64,000 nt of DNA from Streptomyces lacrimifluminis. Its GTDB lineage: Bacteria; Actinomycetota; Actinomycetes; Streptomycetales; Streptomycetaceae. The stretch is taken from the NCBI RefSeq assembly GCF_014646095.1, contig NZ_BMMU01000004.1, positions 372,001 to 436,000 of the forward strand, given 5' to 3'. Shown piece by piece: positions 25,713 to 33,941 of this stretch (positions are counted from its first letter, which is position 1; the number at the start of each line of letters is the position of its first letter). Both the position numbers and the translations under genes were made by a program. Below the pieces are notes generated by a model that was not told where the DNA came from, did no database searches, and was given only the letters and a program-made list of their open reading frames with translations.

Positions 25713-25792
25713 TCCGGCGCCTCCTCGCCCACGCCTACGACTACTGCAAGACGTGCGGATGGTGGGTCAAGGACTGCGGCCACCCCCAGTGA
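25709..25792 (+). CDS. Tiny cysteine-containing protein
   Basis: 27 codons from the ATG at 25709, overlapping the previous gene by 4 bp: MIRRLLAHAYDYCKTCGWWV, then KDCGHPQ. CKTC and C-GH could form one zinc knuckle. The overlap and immediate downstream terminator support it as the last gene of the operon, but length makes this tentative. Confidence 0.45.
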   Translation: MIRRLLAHAYDYCKTCGWWVKDCGHPQ

Positions 25793-25796
25793 CAGA

Positions 25797-25828
25797 ACGG
25801 CCCCCGGCATCTGGAAGCCGGGGGCCGT
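25797..25828. terminator. Strong bidirectional hairpin terminator
   Basis: ACGGCCCCCGGC (25797-25808) pairs perfectly with GCCGGGGGCCGT (25817-25828) around an 8-base loop. It separates the rightward membrane operon from a convergent leftward gene, and is followed by CGTCATGCC, a trailer shared with other hairpins here. Confidence 0.85.
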
Positions 25829-25830
25829 CG

Positions 25831-26043
25831 TCATGCCCACACGTCCGGCCCGCCGCCCCGCCACTCGATCAGCCCGGACTCCTCGACGTACGCCTCGTCT
25901 ACGTCCTCGATCCCCGCCCGGCGCAGGAACTCGGCAATGTCCCCCAGCCCGTACGCCCGGCCGAGGATCTCGCCGTCGACACGCACGCGCCGGCCGCCAT
26001 CCTCGTCGGGCGGATACACGACCACGGGCATCACGGAAGCCAT
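25831..26043 (-). CDS. Small leftward protein
   Basis: 70 aa from the ATG at 26043. MASVMPVVVYPPDEDGGRRV, then a segment with LGRAYGLGDIAEFLRRAG and an acidic end. Compact alpha/beta, no membrane segment. Similar hypothetical proteins are frequent in streptomycete accessory DNA. An alternative start is the ATG four codons later. Confidence 0.6.
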   Translation of the reverse strand: MASVMPVVVYPPDEDGGRRVRVDGEILGRAYGLGDIAEFLRRAGIEDVDEAYVEESGLIEWRGGGPDVWA

Positions 26044-26166
26044 GGGGACAGCCTCACCCAGGCCGTAGCAACCCGCACCCGCATACCTCTACGCGGGCAA
26101 CGGACGCCGGACAAACCACGCGATCAGGTGGAGCAACCCACGCACCAAGAGGACAGCCATGTCCTC

Positions 26167-26421
26167 ATGGACAATCCTGCTCGACGAACGAAGCATGAGC
26201 GCCGCGTCCCCCTCCCGGCTGGCATCGTCCCCCTGCTGACGCAGCGCGCGATCGAGACGTACTACGGCGTCTCCACCTGGCAGATCACCCAGTGGCTGAA
26301 GGCCGGCATGCCCGAGGAGCCGTTCGCCGGCCAGGGCCGCCGCTACGACCTGGCGAAGTGCCAGGCCTGGCACGAGGCGAACGCGACGGACGGCCGCAAC
26401 TGGTCGACGGCCGCCGCATGA
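26167..26421 (+). CDS. Small winged-helix DNA-binding protein
   Basis: 84 aa from the ATG at 26167; an in-frame GTG at 26128 would add 13 residues. The core LLTQRAIETYYGVSTWQITQ, then WLKAGMPEEPFAGQGRRYDL, resembles the winged helix of lambda Nu1-type proteins and excisionases. It lies ahead of the packaging genes. Either a regulator or an accessory packaging protein fits; the terminase small subunit proper is the gene at 28576. Confidence 0.6.
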   Translation: MDNPARRTKHERRVPLPAGIVPLLTQRAIETYYGVSTWQITQWLKAGMPEEPFAGQGRRYDLAKCQAWHEANATDGRNWSTAAA

Positions 26422-26618
26422 CCCGCGAAGAGCGGCTCGCGATCCTCGGCCCCGAGACCGTCGCGAAGATCCACGCCCGGGTGAAAGAAGCCCCGGAGCC
26501 GTCCGACGAACTCGTCGAGGAACTCCGCCGAATCATGACGAACCCCGCGGGCGAGATCCCCACGTCACGGCCAGCAGTGGGCAGAAGCGGGAACGGGGCA
26601 GTCGAAGTGCATGGGTGA
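26418..26618 (+). CDS. Small protein of unknown function
   Basis: 66 aa from the ATG at 26418, overlapping both neighbours. It begins MTREERLAILGPETVAKIHA and continues with an acidic helix (PEPSDELVEELRRIM). No motif recognised; similar short proteins occur in streptomycete integrative elements. Confidence 0.55.
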   Translation: MTREERLAILGPETVAKIHARVKEAPEPSDELVEELRRIMTNPAGEIPTSRPAVGRSGNGAVEVHG

Positions 26619-26859
26619 ATTCGTGCGGAAGCGCTGGCACTGGATCATCACCATCGCGTGGCGTGAGGGCCGCTTCTGGGAGATGACGACGTCCGAAGGA
26701 ACCTGCGCCCCACTGCCAGGCGCAAGTAGACAACAGCTCTTCAACCACCTCCATGAGAGCGCCATCAGGAGAGGCGACGCGCCTGAAAGTAGCTACGTGG
26801 TGTTCTTCGCGTTGGAGCCCGACGAACTCGTACCCGACGACGGCGCCGAGGACGAGTAG
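26611..26859 (+). CDS. Small protein of unknown function
   Basis: 82 aa from the ATG at 26611, overlapping the previous gene by 8 bp. Begins MGEFVRKRWHWIITIAWREG and ends acidic (DELVPDDGAEDE). A beta-rich small fold is likely. Similar proteins with the HWIITIAW start occur in streptomycetes; function unknown. Confidence 0.6.
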   Translation: MGEFVRKRWHWIITIAWREGRFWEMTTSEGTCAPLPGASRQQLFNHLHESAIRRGDAPESSYVVFFALEPDELVPDDGAEDE

Positions 26860-26873
26860 CGCACCATGGGCGC

Positions 26874-27074
26874 ATGGAGTCCCAGAACCTGAGGCCCGGC
26901 CACCTCACCGCACACCAGACCGCCAGACAGCTCGGCATCAGCCTCGACGGTGTCCGCAAGCTCGTCCAGCGCGGCCAGCTCCAGCGCTCCGGAGGCACCC
27001 CTCGACAGCCCTGGTACACCGTCAAAGATGTCACCGCACTCGTCATCGAACGCCGCACCCGCAACGCCGCTTGA
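26874..27074 (+). CDS. MerR-like small DNA-binding protein
   Basis: 66 aa from the ATG at 26874. The helix-turn-helix LTAHQTARQLGISLDGVRKL, then VQRGQLQRSGGTPRQPWYTV and KDVTALV, is of the excisionase/MerR kind. It is the second such protein here after 26167; either could be the excisionase instead of the gene at 13753. Confidence 0.65.
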   Translation: MESQNLRPGHLTAHQTARQLGISLDGVRKLVQRGQLQRSGGTPRQPWYTVKDVTALVIERRTRNAA

Positions 27075-27161
27075 CCGCAGGTCAGCGCCGTGTCACGATC
27101 TGGGTGTACAACTGTGCCCTCAAGCGGTTGGCTGGCGAGGGCACCAGGCGCGGCCGATCTC

Positions 27162-27611
27162 TCACTTCGCCAACGCGTAGGCAGAGACGATGCCCCCCGC
27201 CAGGGCGACCCCGGCGTGCAGAAGCGCCCACAGCACATAGAGGCGGACCCTGAAGAGCTTCGGGTATCTCGACTGATGCCTGTCGAGGGCGGCCGGCCAG
27301 GCCGATTGGACATTGAGCTCAGGATGCAAGGCAGTCAGCTGATCCCTCAACTGCCGAGCCACGGTGTTGTGATACTCGAAACGCTCCCGGAACTTGAGGC
27401 ACACCAGTACTCCGTACAAGCCCAAGAAGATCATCGGCACTGAGATCACCAACGTCGACGCATGGATGCCTCTTTGCGAGATGAGGCCCAACCCCGCAGC
27501 AACGACCAGAATGACAATGTTGGAAAGCGTCGCTCGCTGGTCCTCCGAGTGGACTGCTGCCTGTCGTTGGTCACGCCAGATTTCCAGAACAACATCGCTA
27601 GCGTCAGCCAT
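27162..27611 (-). CDS. Membrane protein resembling SLATT-type 2TM effectors
   Basis: 149 aa from the ATG at 27611. Charged N-terminus (MADASDVVLEIWRDQRQAAV), hydrophobic pair at about residues 30-46 and 53-72 (IVILVVAAGLGLIS and LVISVPMIFLGLYGVLVCL), a long charged helix (RERFEYHNTVARQLRDQLTA), and a third hydrophobic segment near the C-terminus. Two helices followed by a helical cytosolic part is how SLATT proteins of predicted phage-defence systems look, but I cannot prove homology. Opposite strand to the phage operons, lower GC, hairpin at its 5' side: an independently expressed cargo gene. Confidence 0.55.
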   Translation of the reverse strand: MADASDVVLEIWRDQRQAAVHSEDQRATLSNIVILVVAAGLGLISQRGIHASTLVISVPMIFLGLYGVLVCLKFRERFEYHNTVARQLRDQLTALHPELNVQSAWPAALDRHQSRYPKLFRVRLYVLWALLHAGVALAGGIVSAYALAK

Positions 27612-27659
27612 CTGACCACCCCCTCCTCTGACCTACCCCCGCGCTGCAGTCCACAGACG

Positions 27660-27704
27660 CATGACGCAGCCCCAGCCAATCCCCCCGGCTGGGGCTGCGT
27701 CATG
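27660..27704. terminator. Very strong hairpin terminator
   Basis: CATGACGCAGCCCCAGCC (27660-27677) is perfectly complementary to GGCTGGGGCTGCGTCATG (27687-27704): 18 bp with a 9-base loop. It lies between two leftward genes, insulating 27718-28023 from 27162-27611. Confidence 0.88.
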
Positions 27705-27717
27705 TCAGACGGCGCGC

Positions 27718-28023
27718 TCAGAACGGCGGTTCGCCATTCCCAGTGATCCGCACGGGGCCGCCCAAAGTGCCGCCGCTCGCCAAGAACTCCCCCTCGCCGC
27801 CATCCCTTAGCTGCAGTCGCATGACACCGCCGTTCAGGATGTTCCAGCACGCCTCTTCGTGATTCGCGTCCAGCGTGCCGCCCCAAGAGGCCAGGCCTTT
27901 CACAGAGCTGACGTCGCCCATGGCAGCCACGCGCACGTGACCAGACTCAGACCACAGGTCCGCATCAACCTCGTACTCGGCACCTTCAACAATGACCGTG
28001 GCTCTGCCCTGGTATGTACGCAT
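27718..28023 (-). CDS. Small leftward accessory protein
   Basis: 101 aa from the ATG at 28023; the open frame continues upstream, but that would overlap the divergent HNH gene. MRTYQGRATVIVEGAEYEVD begins a beta-rich fold, with LASWGGTLDANHEEACWNIL in the middle and LASGGTLGGPVRITGNGEPPF at the end. This kind of small beta protein recurs in streptomycete accessory DNA. Own transcription unit between the HNH gene and the terminator; function unknown. Confidence 0.6.
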   Translation of the reverse strand: MRTYQGRATVIVEGAEYEVDADLWSESGHVRVAAMGDVSSVKGLASWGGTLDANHEEACWNILNGGVMRLQLRDGGEGEFLASGGTLGGPVRITGNGEPPF

Positions 28024-28057
28024 GGTCCCAGTCTGCTCTTCGTTCACCGAGGTGGCC

Positions 28058-28411
28058 ATGCGACGCAAGGCCATGCAGGTCTGCCCCACCCCTCGATGCC
28101 CGAACCTCACCGCTGGGGGCAAGTGCCCTACATGCGCAGCCAAGGCCAGGACCGAACGGCCCAGCTCACACAGCCAGGGCTACAACGCAGCGTGGAGGAG
28201 GGCCAGTACCGAGTATCTGCGTGACCATCCGTGGTGCGAGTGCCCCCAGTGCGCGGCCTTGCCCATGCTCCAGCGTGACCTGGCGACCGAGGTCGACCAC
28301 ATCGACGGACTCGGACCACTCGGACCCCGCGGCTACGACCCTGACAACTGGCAGGCCATGAGCAAACGGCACCACTCCCGTAAGACCGCCGCCGAAACCT
28401 GGGGAACCTGA
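28058..28411 (+). CDS. HNH endonuclease (packaging-associated)
   Basis: 117 aa from the ATG at 28058 with GAGGTGG upstream. Zinc cysteines CPTPRC, KCPTC and CPQC, the HNH core EVDHIDGLGP, and the C-terminal part NWQAMSKRHHSRKTA. HNH proteins placed immediately before the small terminase take part in genome cutting during packaging in HK97-like cos phages. This position and motif order match that arrangement. Confidence 0.9.
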   Translation: MRRKAMQVCPTPRCPNLTAGGKCPTCAAKARTERPSSHSQGYNAAWRRASTEYLRDHPWCECPQCAALPMLQRDLATEVDHIDGLGPLGPRGYDPDNWQAMSKRHHSRKTAAETWGT

Positions 28412-28575
28412 CGGTCGCTCACAGTGACCCGACCCAGGGGGGTACCCCCGGCTGACCTGGGGGGACAGAGCGCGGGGGAGGGCGCCGAGGGGTGCGCCAG
28501 GTTCAAAGGGTCCCAGCTGTCACGCAAGGTGACGGCTCTCTGTGCTGCGCAACGCAGCGATGAGGAGTGATCGAC
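28412..28575. other. Noncoding gap, candidate cos region
   Basis: 164 bp between HNH and small terminase. It contains the 12-bp palindrome GGGGGTACCCCC (28438-28449) and repeated CCAGGGGGG/CCTGGGGGG blocks. In HNH-bearing phages the packaging site often lies here; the exact cut cannot be read from sequence alone. Confidence 0.35.
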
Positions 28576-29055
28576 ATGCCCCGTGGAGGAGCGCGCGCGG
28601 TGTCCGGTCCTGCGCCGGACCCGAGGTCGCTGCGCAGTACGAAGGCCATGGACAAGGGCGGTTGGCGGACGCTGCCGGCGGAAGGACGCGAGGCGGAGCC
28701 GCCCGAGTGGCCGCTGACCGAGGCCGCTCAGCGTGAGCTGGACCTGTGGGATGACCTGTGGGCGAAGCCGCAGGCCGTGGCGTGGGAGGACATGGGTCAG
28801 GAGCTGGAGGTCGCGCTGTTCGTGCGGACGCTGGCGGAGGCGGAGCGGGCGGACGCGCGGGTCGACGTGAAGAAGATGGTGCGCGGGTACCTCGACTCGC
28901 TCGGGCTGAGCGTGGCGGGCATGAACCGCAACCGGTGGAAGATCGCCCCGGCGGTCGAGGAGCCTGCCGAGGCGAGCGAGGCCGGGCAGGAACCTGTCCG
29001 CCGACCGTCGGCCCGTGACCGGCTGAGGGTCGTGCCCAGTGGCGAAGGGACCTGA
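28576..29055 (+). CDS. Terminase small subunit
   Basis: 159 aa from the ATG at 28576, 8 bases after GAGGAG; the GTG at 28567 is an alternative. After a basic N-terminus, the helical central region (WPLTEAAQRELDLWDDLWAK, ELEVALFVRTLAEAERADAR) and KKMVRGYLDSLGLSVAGMNR match P27-like small terminases. The C-terminus overlaps the large subunit by 17 bp. It recognises the phage genome end and recruits the motor. Confidence 0.82.
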   Translation: MPRGGARAVSGPAPDPRSLRSTKAMDKGGWRTLPAEGREAEPPEWPLTEAAQRELDLWDDLWAKPQAVAWEDMGQELEVALFVRTLAEAERADARVDVKKMVRGYLDSLGLSVAGMNRNRWKIAPAVEEPAEASEAGQEPVRRPSARDRLRVVPSGEGT

Positions 29056-30664
29056 CGCAGGGGCCGAGTTCGTCGTCGACTTCCCCACCCTCTGGATCGT
29101 CCCGGACTGGATCGAGGCGCACTGCCCGATCCCCGACGGCTTCCGCGTGGGCGAAGACCTGGTGCTGTACCCGTGGCAGCTGTGGTGCACGGTCAACCAC
29201 TACCGGGTGAAGCCGACCGCTACGGTCGGGCAGCTGGCGCCGGCGTTCCACTACCGCCGTAGCCAGATCGTCGCCCCGCAGAAGACGGGCAAGGGCCCGT
29301 GGTCGGCGACGATCGTGCTGGCCGAGGCCGCCGGACCGGTGGTATTCGACGGCTGGGCCAAGGGCGGCGAGCGGTACCGGTGTTCGGAGCATGGCTGCGG
29401 CTGTGGCTGGTGGTACGACTACCGGCCAAGCGAGCCGATGGGTGTGCCGTGGCCGACTCCGCTGATTCAGCTGACGGCCACGTCCGAGGACCAGGTCGAC
29501 AACGTGTACCGGCCGCTGCGGTCGATGGTGAAGCGCGGCCCGCTCGCCGAGATCATGCAGACGGGCGAGGAGTTCACGCGCGTCGGCGACGACGGCCGCA
29601 TCGACGTCGTCACGTCCTCGGCGCTGTCCCGTCTGGGCAACCCGATCATCTTCGCGATGCAGGACGAGACCGGCCTGTACACGACACAGAACAAGCTGCG
29701 GAAGGTCGCCGAGACGCAGCGCCGTGGCGCGGCTGGCATGGGCGGCCGGTCGATGGAGACGACGAACGGGTGGGATCCGTCGGAGAACTCGGTGGCGCAG
29801 ACGACGTCACAGGCGAAGGCGCGGGACATCTTCCGGTACCACCCGCAGGCTCCGAAGTCGCTGTCGTACAAGGACAAGCGGCAGCGCCGGAAGATCCATG
29901 CCGTGGTGTACGCGGGCTCGTCGCACGTGGATCTCGACGCGATCGAGGCCGAGGCCGCCGAGATCATGGAGTTGGACGAGGCGCAGGCCGAGCGGTTCTT
30001 CGGCAACCGGTGCGTGGCGGGTTCGGCGGCCTGGCTGGACGGCGCGAAGTGGGCGGCCAAGGCGAAGCCGCGCAGGGTGCGGCCAATGACCCGGATCGTC
30101 CTCGGGTTCGACGGCTCCGACAGCGACGACTGGACGGCGCTGCGGGCCGAGACGATGACCGGCTACCAGTTCACCCCGAAGTACGGGCCGAACGACGAGC
30201 CGACCATCTGGAACCCCGCCGACTACGGGGGCCAGGTGCCGCGCGCGGAAGTGCGCGCGGCCATGGAGCAGGTGTTTCGCCGGTACGACGTGGTGCGCCT
30301 GTACGCGGATCCGCCGTACTGGGACACCGAGATCGACGACTGGGTCGACGAGTTCGGTGAGGAGCGGGTTATCCGGTGGCATACCCGGCGCATCGTGCAG
30401 ATGCACGCGGCGTGTGAGCGGCTGAAGACCGACGTCATCAAGCGGGACGGCACGTTCCGGCACGACGGCTGCGAGATCACGCAGCAGCACATCGAGCACA
30501 CCCGGGCGGCAGCGCGGCCGATGGACCGGTACGTGCTCCGCAAGGCCAGCCCCACGCAGAAGATCGACGCCACCATCCCGAGCATCCTCGCCCACGAGGC
30601 GCTCGGCGACGTCATCGCGGCCGGCCTGGCCGAGCGCGAAGTGTCCTACTACTACGGCAAGTGA
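29039..30664 (+). CDS. terL: Terminase large subunit
   Basis: 541 aa from the GTG at 29039. The ATPase P-loop is a variant, APQKTGKG (residues 79-86); Walker B with catalytic acid is IIFAMQDETG near 205. An unusual cysteine/tryptophan insertion (YRCSEHGCGCGWWYDY) follows the P-loop. The nuclease domain begins with the metal-binding Asp in VLGFDGSDSDDWT near 360, then RLYADPPYWDTEIDDW. It drives DNA into proheads and cuts it. Length is normal for HK97/SPP1-type terminases. Confidence 0.93.
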   Translation: MAKGPDAGAEFVVDFPTLWIVPDWIEAHCPIPDGFRVGEDLVLYPWQLWCTVNHYRVKPTATVGQLAPAFHYRRSQIVAPQKTGKGPWSATIVLAEAAGPVVFDGWAKGGERYRCSEHGCGCGWWYDYRPSEPMGVPWPTPLIQLTATSEDQVDNVYRPLRSMVKRGPLAEIMQTGEEFTRVGDDGRIDVVTSSALSRLGNPIIFAMQDETGLYTTQNKLRKVAETQRRGAAGMGGRSMETTNGWDPSENSVAQTTSQAKARDIFRYHPQAPKSLSYKDKRQRRKIHAVVYAGSSHVDLDAIEAEAAEIMELDEAQAERFFGNRCVAGSAAWLDGAKWAAKAKPRRVRPMTRIVLGFDGSDSDDWTALRAETMTGYQFTPKYGPNDEPTIWNPADYGGQVPRAEVRAAMEQVFRRYDVVRLYADPPYWDTEIDDWVDEFGEERVIRWHTRRIVQMHAACERLKTDVIKRDGTFRHDGCEITQQHIEHTRAAARPMDRYVLRKASPTQKIDATIPSILAHEALGDVIAAGLAEREVSYYYGK

Positions 30665-30674
30665 GGAGGGCCCG

Positions 30675-32171
30675 ATGGCTACCGAGGCGCAGGCTCTCCA
30701 GCTGGTGTCGCTGCTGGAGAACGAGCTGATCCGGCGGCGCGGTCCGATCGACCGGCACAACGACTACTACCGGGGCAAGCACCCGCTGAGGTTCGCGTCG
30801 GAGGAGTTCGCCAAGTTCCACGGTCAGCGCTACCGGGACTTCTCCGACAACTGGGTGCAGGTGGTGGCCGACTCCCCGGTCGAGCGGCTGACCGTGACGG
30901 GGTTCGTCGCCGACGGGGAGATGTCGGCCGACAAGGATCTGTGGAAGGTGTGGCAGGTCAACGGCCTCGACGCCGATTCCCAGCTGGGGTTCCTCGGTGC
31001 GGTCACCGGTGGCCGGTGCTTCGTCCTGGTGTGGGGTGACCCGGACGACCCGGACATGCCGTGCGTGACGTTCGAGGACGCCTCGCAGTGCATCGTCGTC
31101 TACGAGCCCGGCTCGCGACGGCTGCGCAAGGCGGCGCTGAAGCGGTGGCAGGACGGCAACGCCGACTTCGCCACGCTGTATCTGAAGAACGAGGTGTGGA
31201 AGTTCTCCCGCCCGCTCGCGCGGCAGGACAAGTCTCCGCAGATGGCGGACGTCGACGAGGAAATCAAGCGGTGGACGCCGCGCGAGATGGGCGCCGAGCC
31301 GAACCCGCAGCCCAACCCCATGGGCGTGGTGCCGATGGTGGAACTCCCGAACAAACCCATGTTGGTCGAGGACCCGATCAGCGACGTCGCCGGGGTGGTG
31401 GCGATGCAGGACGCCATCAACCTGATCTGGGCGCAGCTGTTCACCGCCTCCGACGCCGCGTCGTTCCCGCAGCGCGTGATCATGGGTGCCGAGCGGCCGA
31501 TGCTCCCGAAGCTCAACAGCGCGGGCGAGATCATCGGAAAGACACCCGTCGACCTCGACAAGTTCCAGGTCGACCGGGTCGCGTGGATCACCGGCAAGGA
31601 CGCGCGGATCGCCGAGTGGTCGGCCGCCAACCTGACCATGTACACCGGCATCATCGAAGTCGCCGTCGGCCACCTCGCCGCGCAGACACGGACCCCGCAG
31701 CACTACCTCATCGGGAAGATGGCCAACCTCGCCGAGGGCGCACTGCTCGCCGCCGAGACCGGCCTCGTAAAACGGTGTGACGAGAAGACGCTCTGGTACG
31801 GGCAAGGCCTGCGCGAGGTGGCCCGGCTGATCGCCCTGGCCAAGGGCGAGGACGCGAAGGCCGCCGCGCTGCGCTCGGGCCGCGTGCTGTGGGCGGAGAC
31901 CGAATCCCGCAGCCACGCGCAGATGGCGGACGCACTGCTGAAGCTGAAGCAGCTCGGCTTCCCCTTCGAGTGGCTGGCCCTGCGCTACGGCCTCACCCCC
32001 ACCGAGGTTGCCGATGTCGTGGCGATGCGTGAGCGGGAGATGGAGATGGACCCGGTCTCGGAGATCACCCGGCAGCTGACAGGGTCCGCGGGCCCCGCGC
32101 CGCAGCCGACCCCGGAGCCGGACGACGGCGACGAGGACGAGGACGAGGCGGATGACGGGGCAGCGGAGTGA
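30675..32171 (+). CDS. Portal protein (SPP1 gp6-like)
   Basis: 498 aa from the ATG at 30675 with GAGGAGG upstream. It starts with RRRGPIDRHNDYYRGKHPL and has DNWVQVVADSPVERLTVTG, IISLIW-like INLIWAQLFTASDAASFP, and GHLAAQTRTPQHYLIGK, all typical of gp6-family portals. The C-terminus is a very acidic tail (DDGDEDEDEADD). It forms the dodecameric DNA gate. It overlaps the MuF gene by 4 bp. Confidence 0.92.
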   Translation: MATEAQALQLVSLLENELIRRRGPIDRHNDYYRGKHPLRFASEEFAKFHGQRYRDFSDNWVQVVADSPVERLTVTGFVADGEMSADKDLWKVWQVNGLDADSQLGFLGAVTGGRCFVLVWGDPDDPDMPCVTFEDASQCIVVYEPGSRRLRKAALKRWQDGNADFATLYLKNEVWKFSRPLARQDKSPQMADVDEEIKRWTPREMGAEPNPQPNPMGVVPMVELPNKPMLVEDPISDVAGVVAMQDAINLIWAQLFTASDAASFPQRVIMGAERPMLPKLNSAGEIIGKTPVDLDKFQVDRVAWITGKDARIAEWSAANLTMYTGIIEVAVGHLAAQTRTPQHYLIGKMANLAEGALLAAETGLVKRCDEKTLWYGQGLREVARLIALAKGEDAKAAALRSGRVLWAETESRSHAQMADALLKLKQLGFPFEWLALRYGLTPTEVADVVAMREREMEMDPVSEITRQLTGSAGPAPQPTPEPDDGDEDEDEADDGAAE

Positions 32172-33151
32172 GCCCCTCGCCGGTGGCGGTCGCACACGCC
32201 ACCGCGCGGCTGCGCCTGGCCCTGGCCGCCGCCCGGGCCGCACGCCTGGCGTGGCGGCAGGTCGACCGGAACGCGCCCGGCCCGTCGTGGCTCACCGCTC
32301 TCGGACCGGTCATCGCCGCGGTCGCCGGCGCGCAGCTGGCCGCCGCACAGGGCACGGATCCGTGGCTCGCCGCCCTGCTCGGCAACGACCCGGACCAGGC
32401 CGACTCGGACCGGCTCAACCCGGCCGCACTGGCCGGGGTGACCGGCGACGGCACGCCCCTCGTCACGGCGTTGCAGGTCCCCGTGTGGACGGCGCTGCAG
32501 CTGGTGACCCGGGGCATGCCGGTGTTGCAGGCGATGGCGCGCGGACAGGCGCTGCTGGACCTGGTGGTGCGTACCGCCGTGGCGGATGCCGGGCGGGCCG
32601 CGGACTCGGTCGGCATGATGGCCCGGCCCGCGGTGACCTCGTACGTGAGGGTCGTGGAGTCCGGCGCCTGCTCGCGGTGCGTGGTCCTGGCGGGCCGTGA
32701 GTACAGCGTGAGCACCGGGTTCGCCCGGCATCCTCGCTGCCACTGCGGCATGGAGCCGGTCACGCGCGAGCACCGGCCGAAGCCGACCAGCCCGAAGGCC
32801 GCCTACGACGCGATGTCCGACGCGGAGCGCAAGAGGACGTTCGGTGAGGCGGCCGTGAAGGCGATCGATGCCGGGGCCGACATCGGGTTCGTCGTCAACG
32901 CACGGCGCGGCATGGCCACCGCGACCGCGTTCGGCCGCACCGTCCAGGCCACCAGCGAGCAGACCCAGCGCGGCACGTTCCGGCGCCGCGAGTTCGAGCG
33001 GCTGAAGGCCGAGGGCGCCATCCCCTCGTCCCGCAGCATCCGCGGGTTCCGCCCCGAGGCGGTCCGGCTGATGCCCGAGGAGATCTTCCGGCAGGCCGGG
33101 GACCGTGAGCACGCGGTTCGTCTGCTGCGCCGGTACGGCTACATCTTCTGA
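32168..33151 (+). CDS. MuF-like minor capsid protein
   Basis: 327 aa from the GTG at 32168. N-terminal half is Ala-rich helical; the centre holds ESGACSRCVVLAGREYSVST, then FARHPRCHCGMEPV, the Cys/His MuF-type motif. The C-terminus (about 200-327: KAIDAGADIGFVVNARRGMA, EFERLKAEGAIPSSRS) resembles the extra domain often found in actinophage MuF proteins. It acts in capsid assembly after the portal; no toxin domain was recognised. Confidence 0.85.
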   Translation: MSPSPVAVAHATARLRLALAAARAARLAWRQVDRNAPGPSWLTALGPVIAAVAGAQLAAAQGTDPWLAALLGNDPDQADSDRLNPAALAGVTGDGTPLVTALQVPVWTALQLVTRGMPVLQAMARGQALLDLVVRTAVADAGRAADSVGMMARPAVTSYVRVVESGACSRCVVLAGREYSVSTGFARHPRCHCGMEPVTREHRPKPTSPKAAYDAMSDAERKRTFGEAAVKAIDAGADIGFVVNARRGMATATAFGRTVQATSEQTQRGTFRRREFERLKAEGAIPSSRSIRGFRPEAVRLMPEEIFRQAGDREHAVRLLRRYGYIF

Positions 33152-33200
33152 CCCTGCCCGCGCGCAACGCGCAGGCCCACACCCGCAATGGGAGCCCCTC

Positions 33201-33926
33201 ATGAACCGCAGAACGCTGCCCCGCCATGCCCGCGCGCACGCGCCCGGATGGGTGCACCCCTATCCGGCCGGCCCGTTCTCACCCGTCTTCTACGGCGACG
33301 GTGACGACGACCAGGACGACGACGGCGACCAGGACGCGGACGACAGCGACCAGGACGGCGACGCGGACGGCGGCCAGGACGCGGACGACGACGGCGATGA
33401 GGACGAGGGAGCCGACGACCTCGGCGACAAGGGCAAGCGCGCGCTGGCATCCATGAAGGGGAAGTGGAAGAGCGAGCGCGACAAGCGCAAGGAGCTCGAA
33501 GACCAGCTCGCCCAGCAGGGCAGCGCGGACGAGGCCGAGACTGTGCGCCGTAAGGCGGAGCAGGACGCCCTCGCCAAGGCGAACGCCCGGATCCTGCGGG
33601 CCGAGGTGAAGGCCGCCGCCGCGGGCAAGCTCGCGGACCCGGCCGACGCCTTCAAGTTCCTCGACCTCGACCAGTTCGAGGTCGACGACGACGGCAACGT
33701 CGACAGCGACGAGGTCGCAGACGCGATCGACGAGCTCATCAAGTCCAAGCCCTACCTGGCAGCCGCAACGGCGAAGAGGTTCCAGGGCACCGGCGACGGC
33801 GGAGCGGCGCGCAAGGCGTCCCGGCCGAAGCAGCTCAGCAAGCAGGACCTCAAAACCATGACGCCCGAGGCGATCGACCAGGCCCGTATCGACGGCCGGC
33901 TCGACGACCTCATGGGCGGCAAGTAG
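33201..33926 (+). CDS. Capsid scaffolding protein
   Basis: 241 aa from the ATG at 33201. Residues about 32-75 form an extreme Asp/Glu/Gly tract, followed by a long charged coiled coil (KWKSERDKRKELEDQLAQQG, ETVRRKAEQDALAKANARIL) and a C-terminal helix (KTMTPEAIDQARIDGRLDDL). This composition and its place immediately before the capsid gene define a scaffold that is lost on maturation. Confidence 0.87.
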   Translation: MNRRTLPRHARAHAPGWVHPYPAGPFSPVFYGDGDDDQDDDGDQDADDSDQDGDADGGQDADDDGDEDEGADDLGDKGKRALASMKGKWKSERDKRKELEDQLAQQGSADEAETVRRKAEQDALAKANARILRAEVKAAAAGKLADPADAFKFLDLDQFEVDDDGNVDSDEVADAIDELIKSKPYLAAATAKRFQGTGDGGAARKASRPKQLSKQDLKTMTPEAIDQARIDGRLDDLMGGK

Positions 33927-33941
33927 CCAGGAGGCACACCC

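Noticed and set aside
32168..33151. Possible polymorphic toxin at the MuF C-terminus
   Set aside because: MuF proteins sometimes carry toxin domains, but the C-terminal sequence shows no recognised toxin motif and no immunity gene follows.
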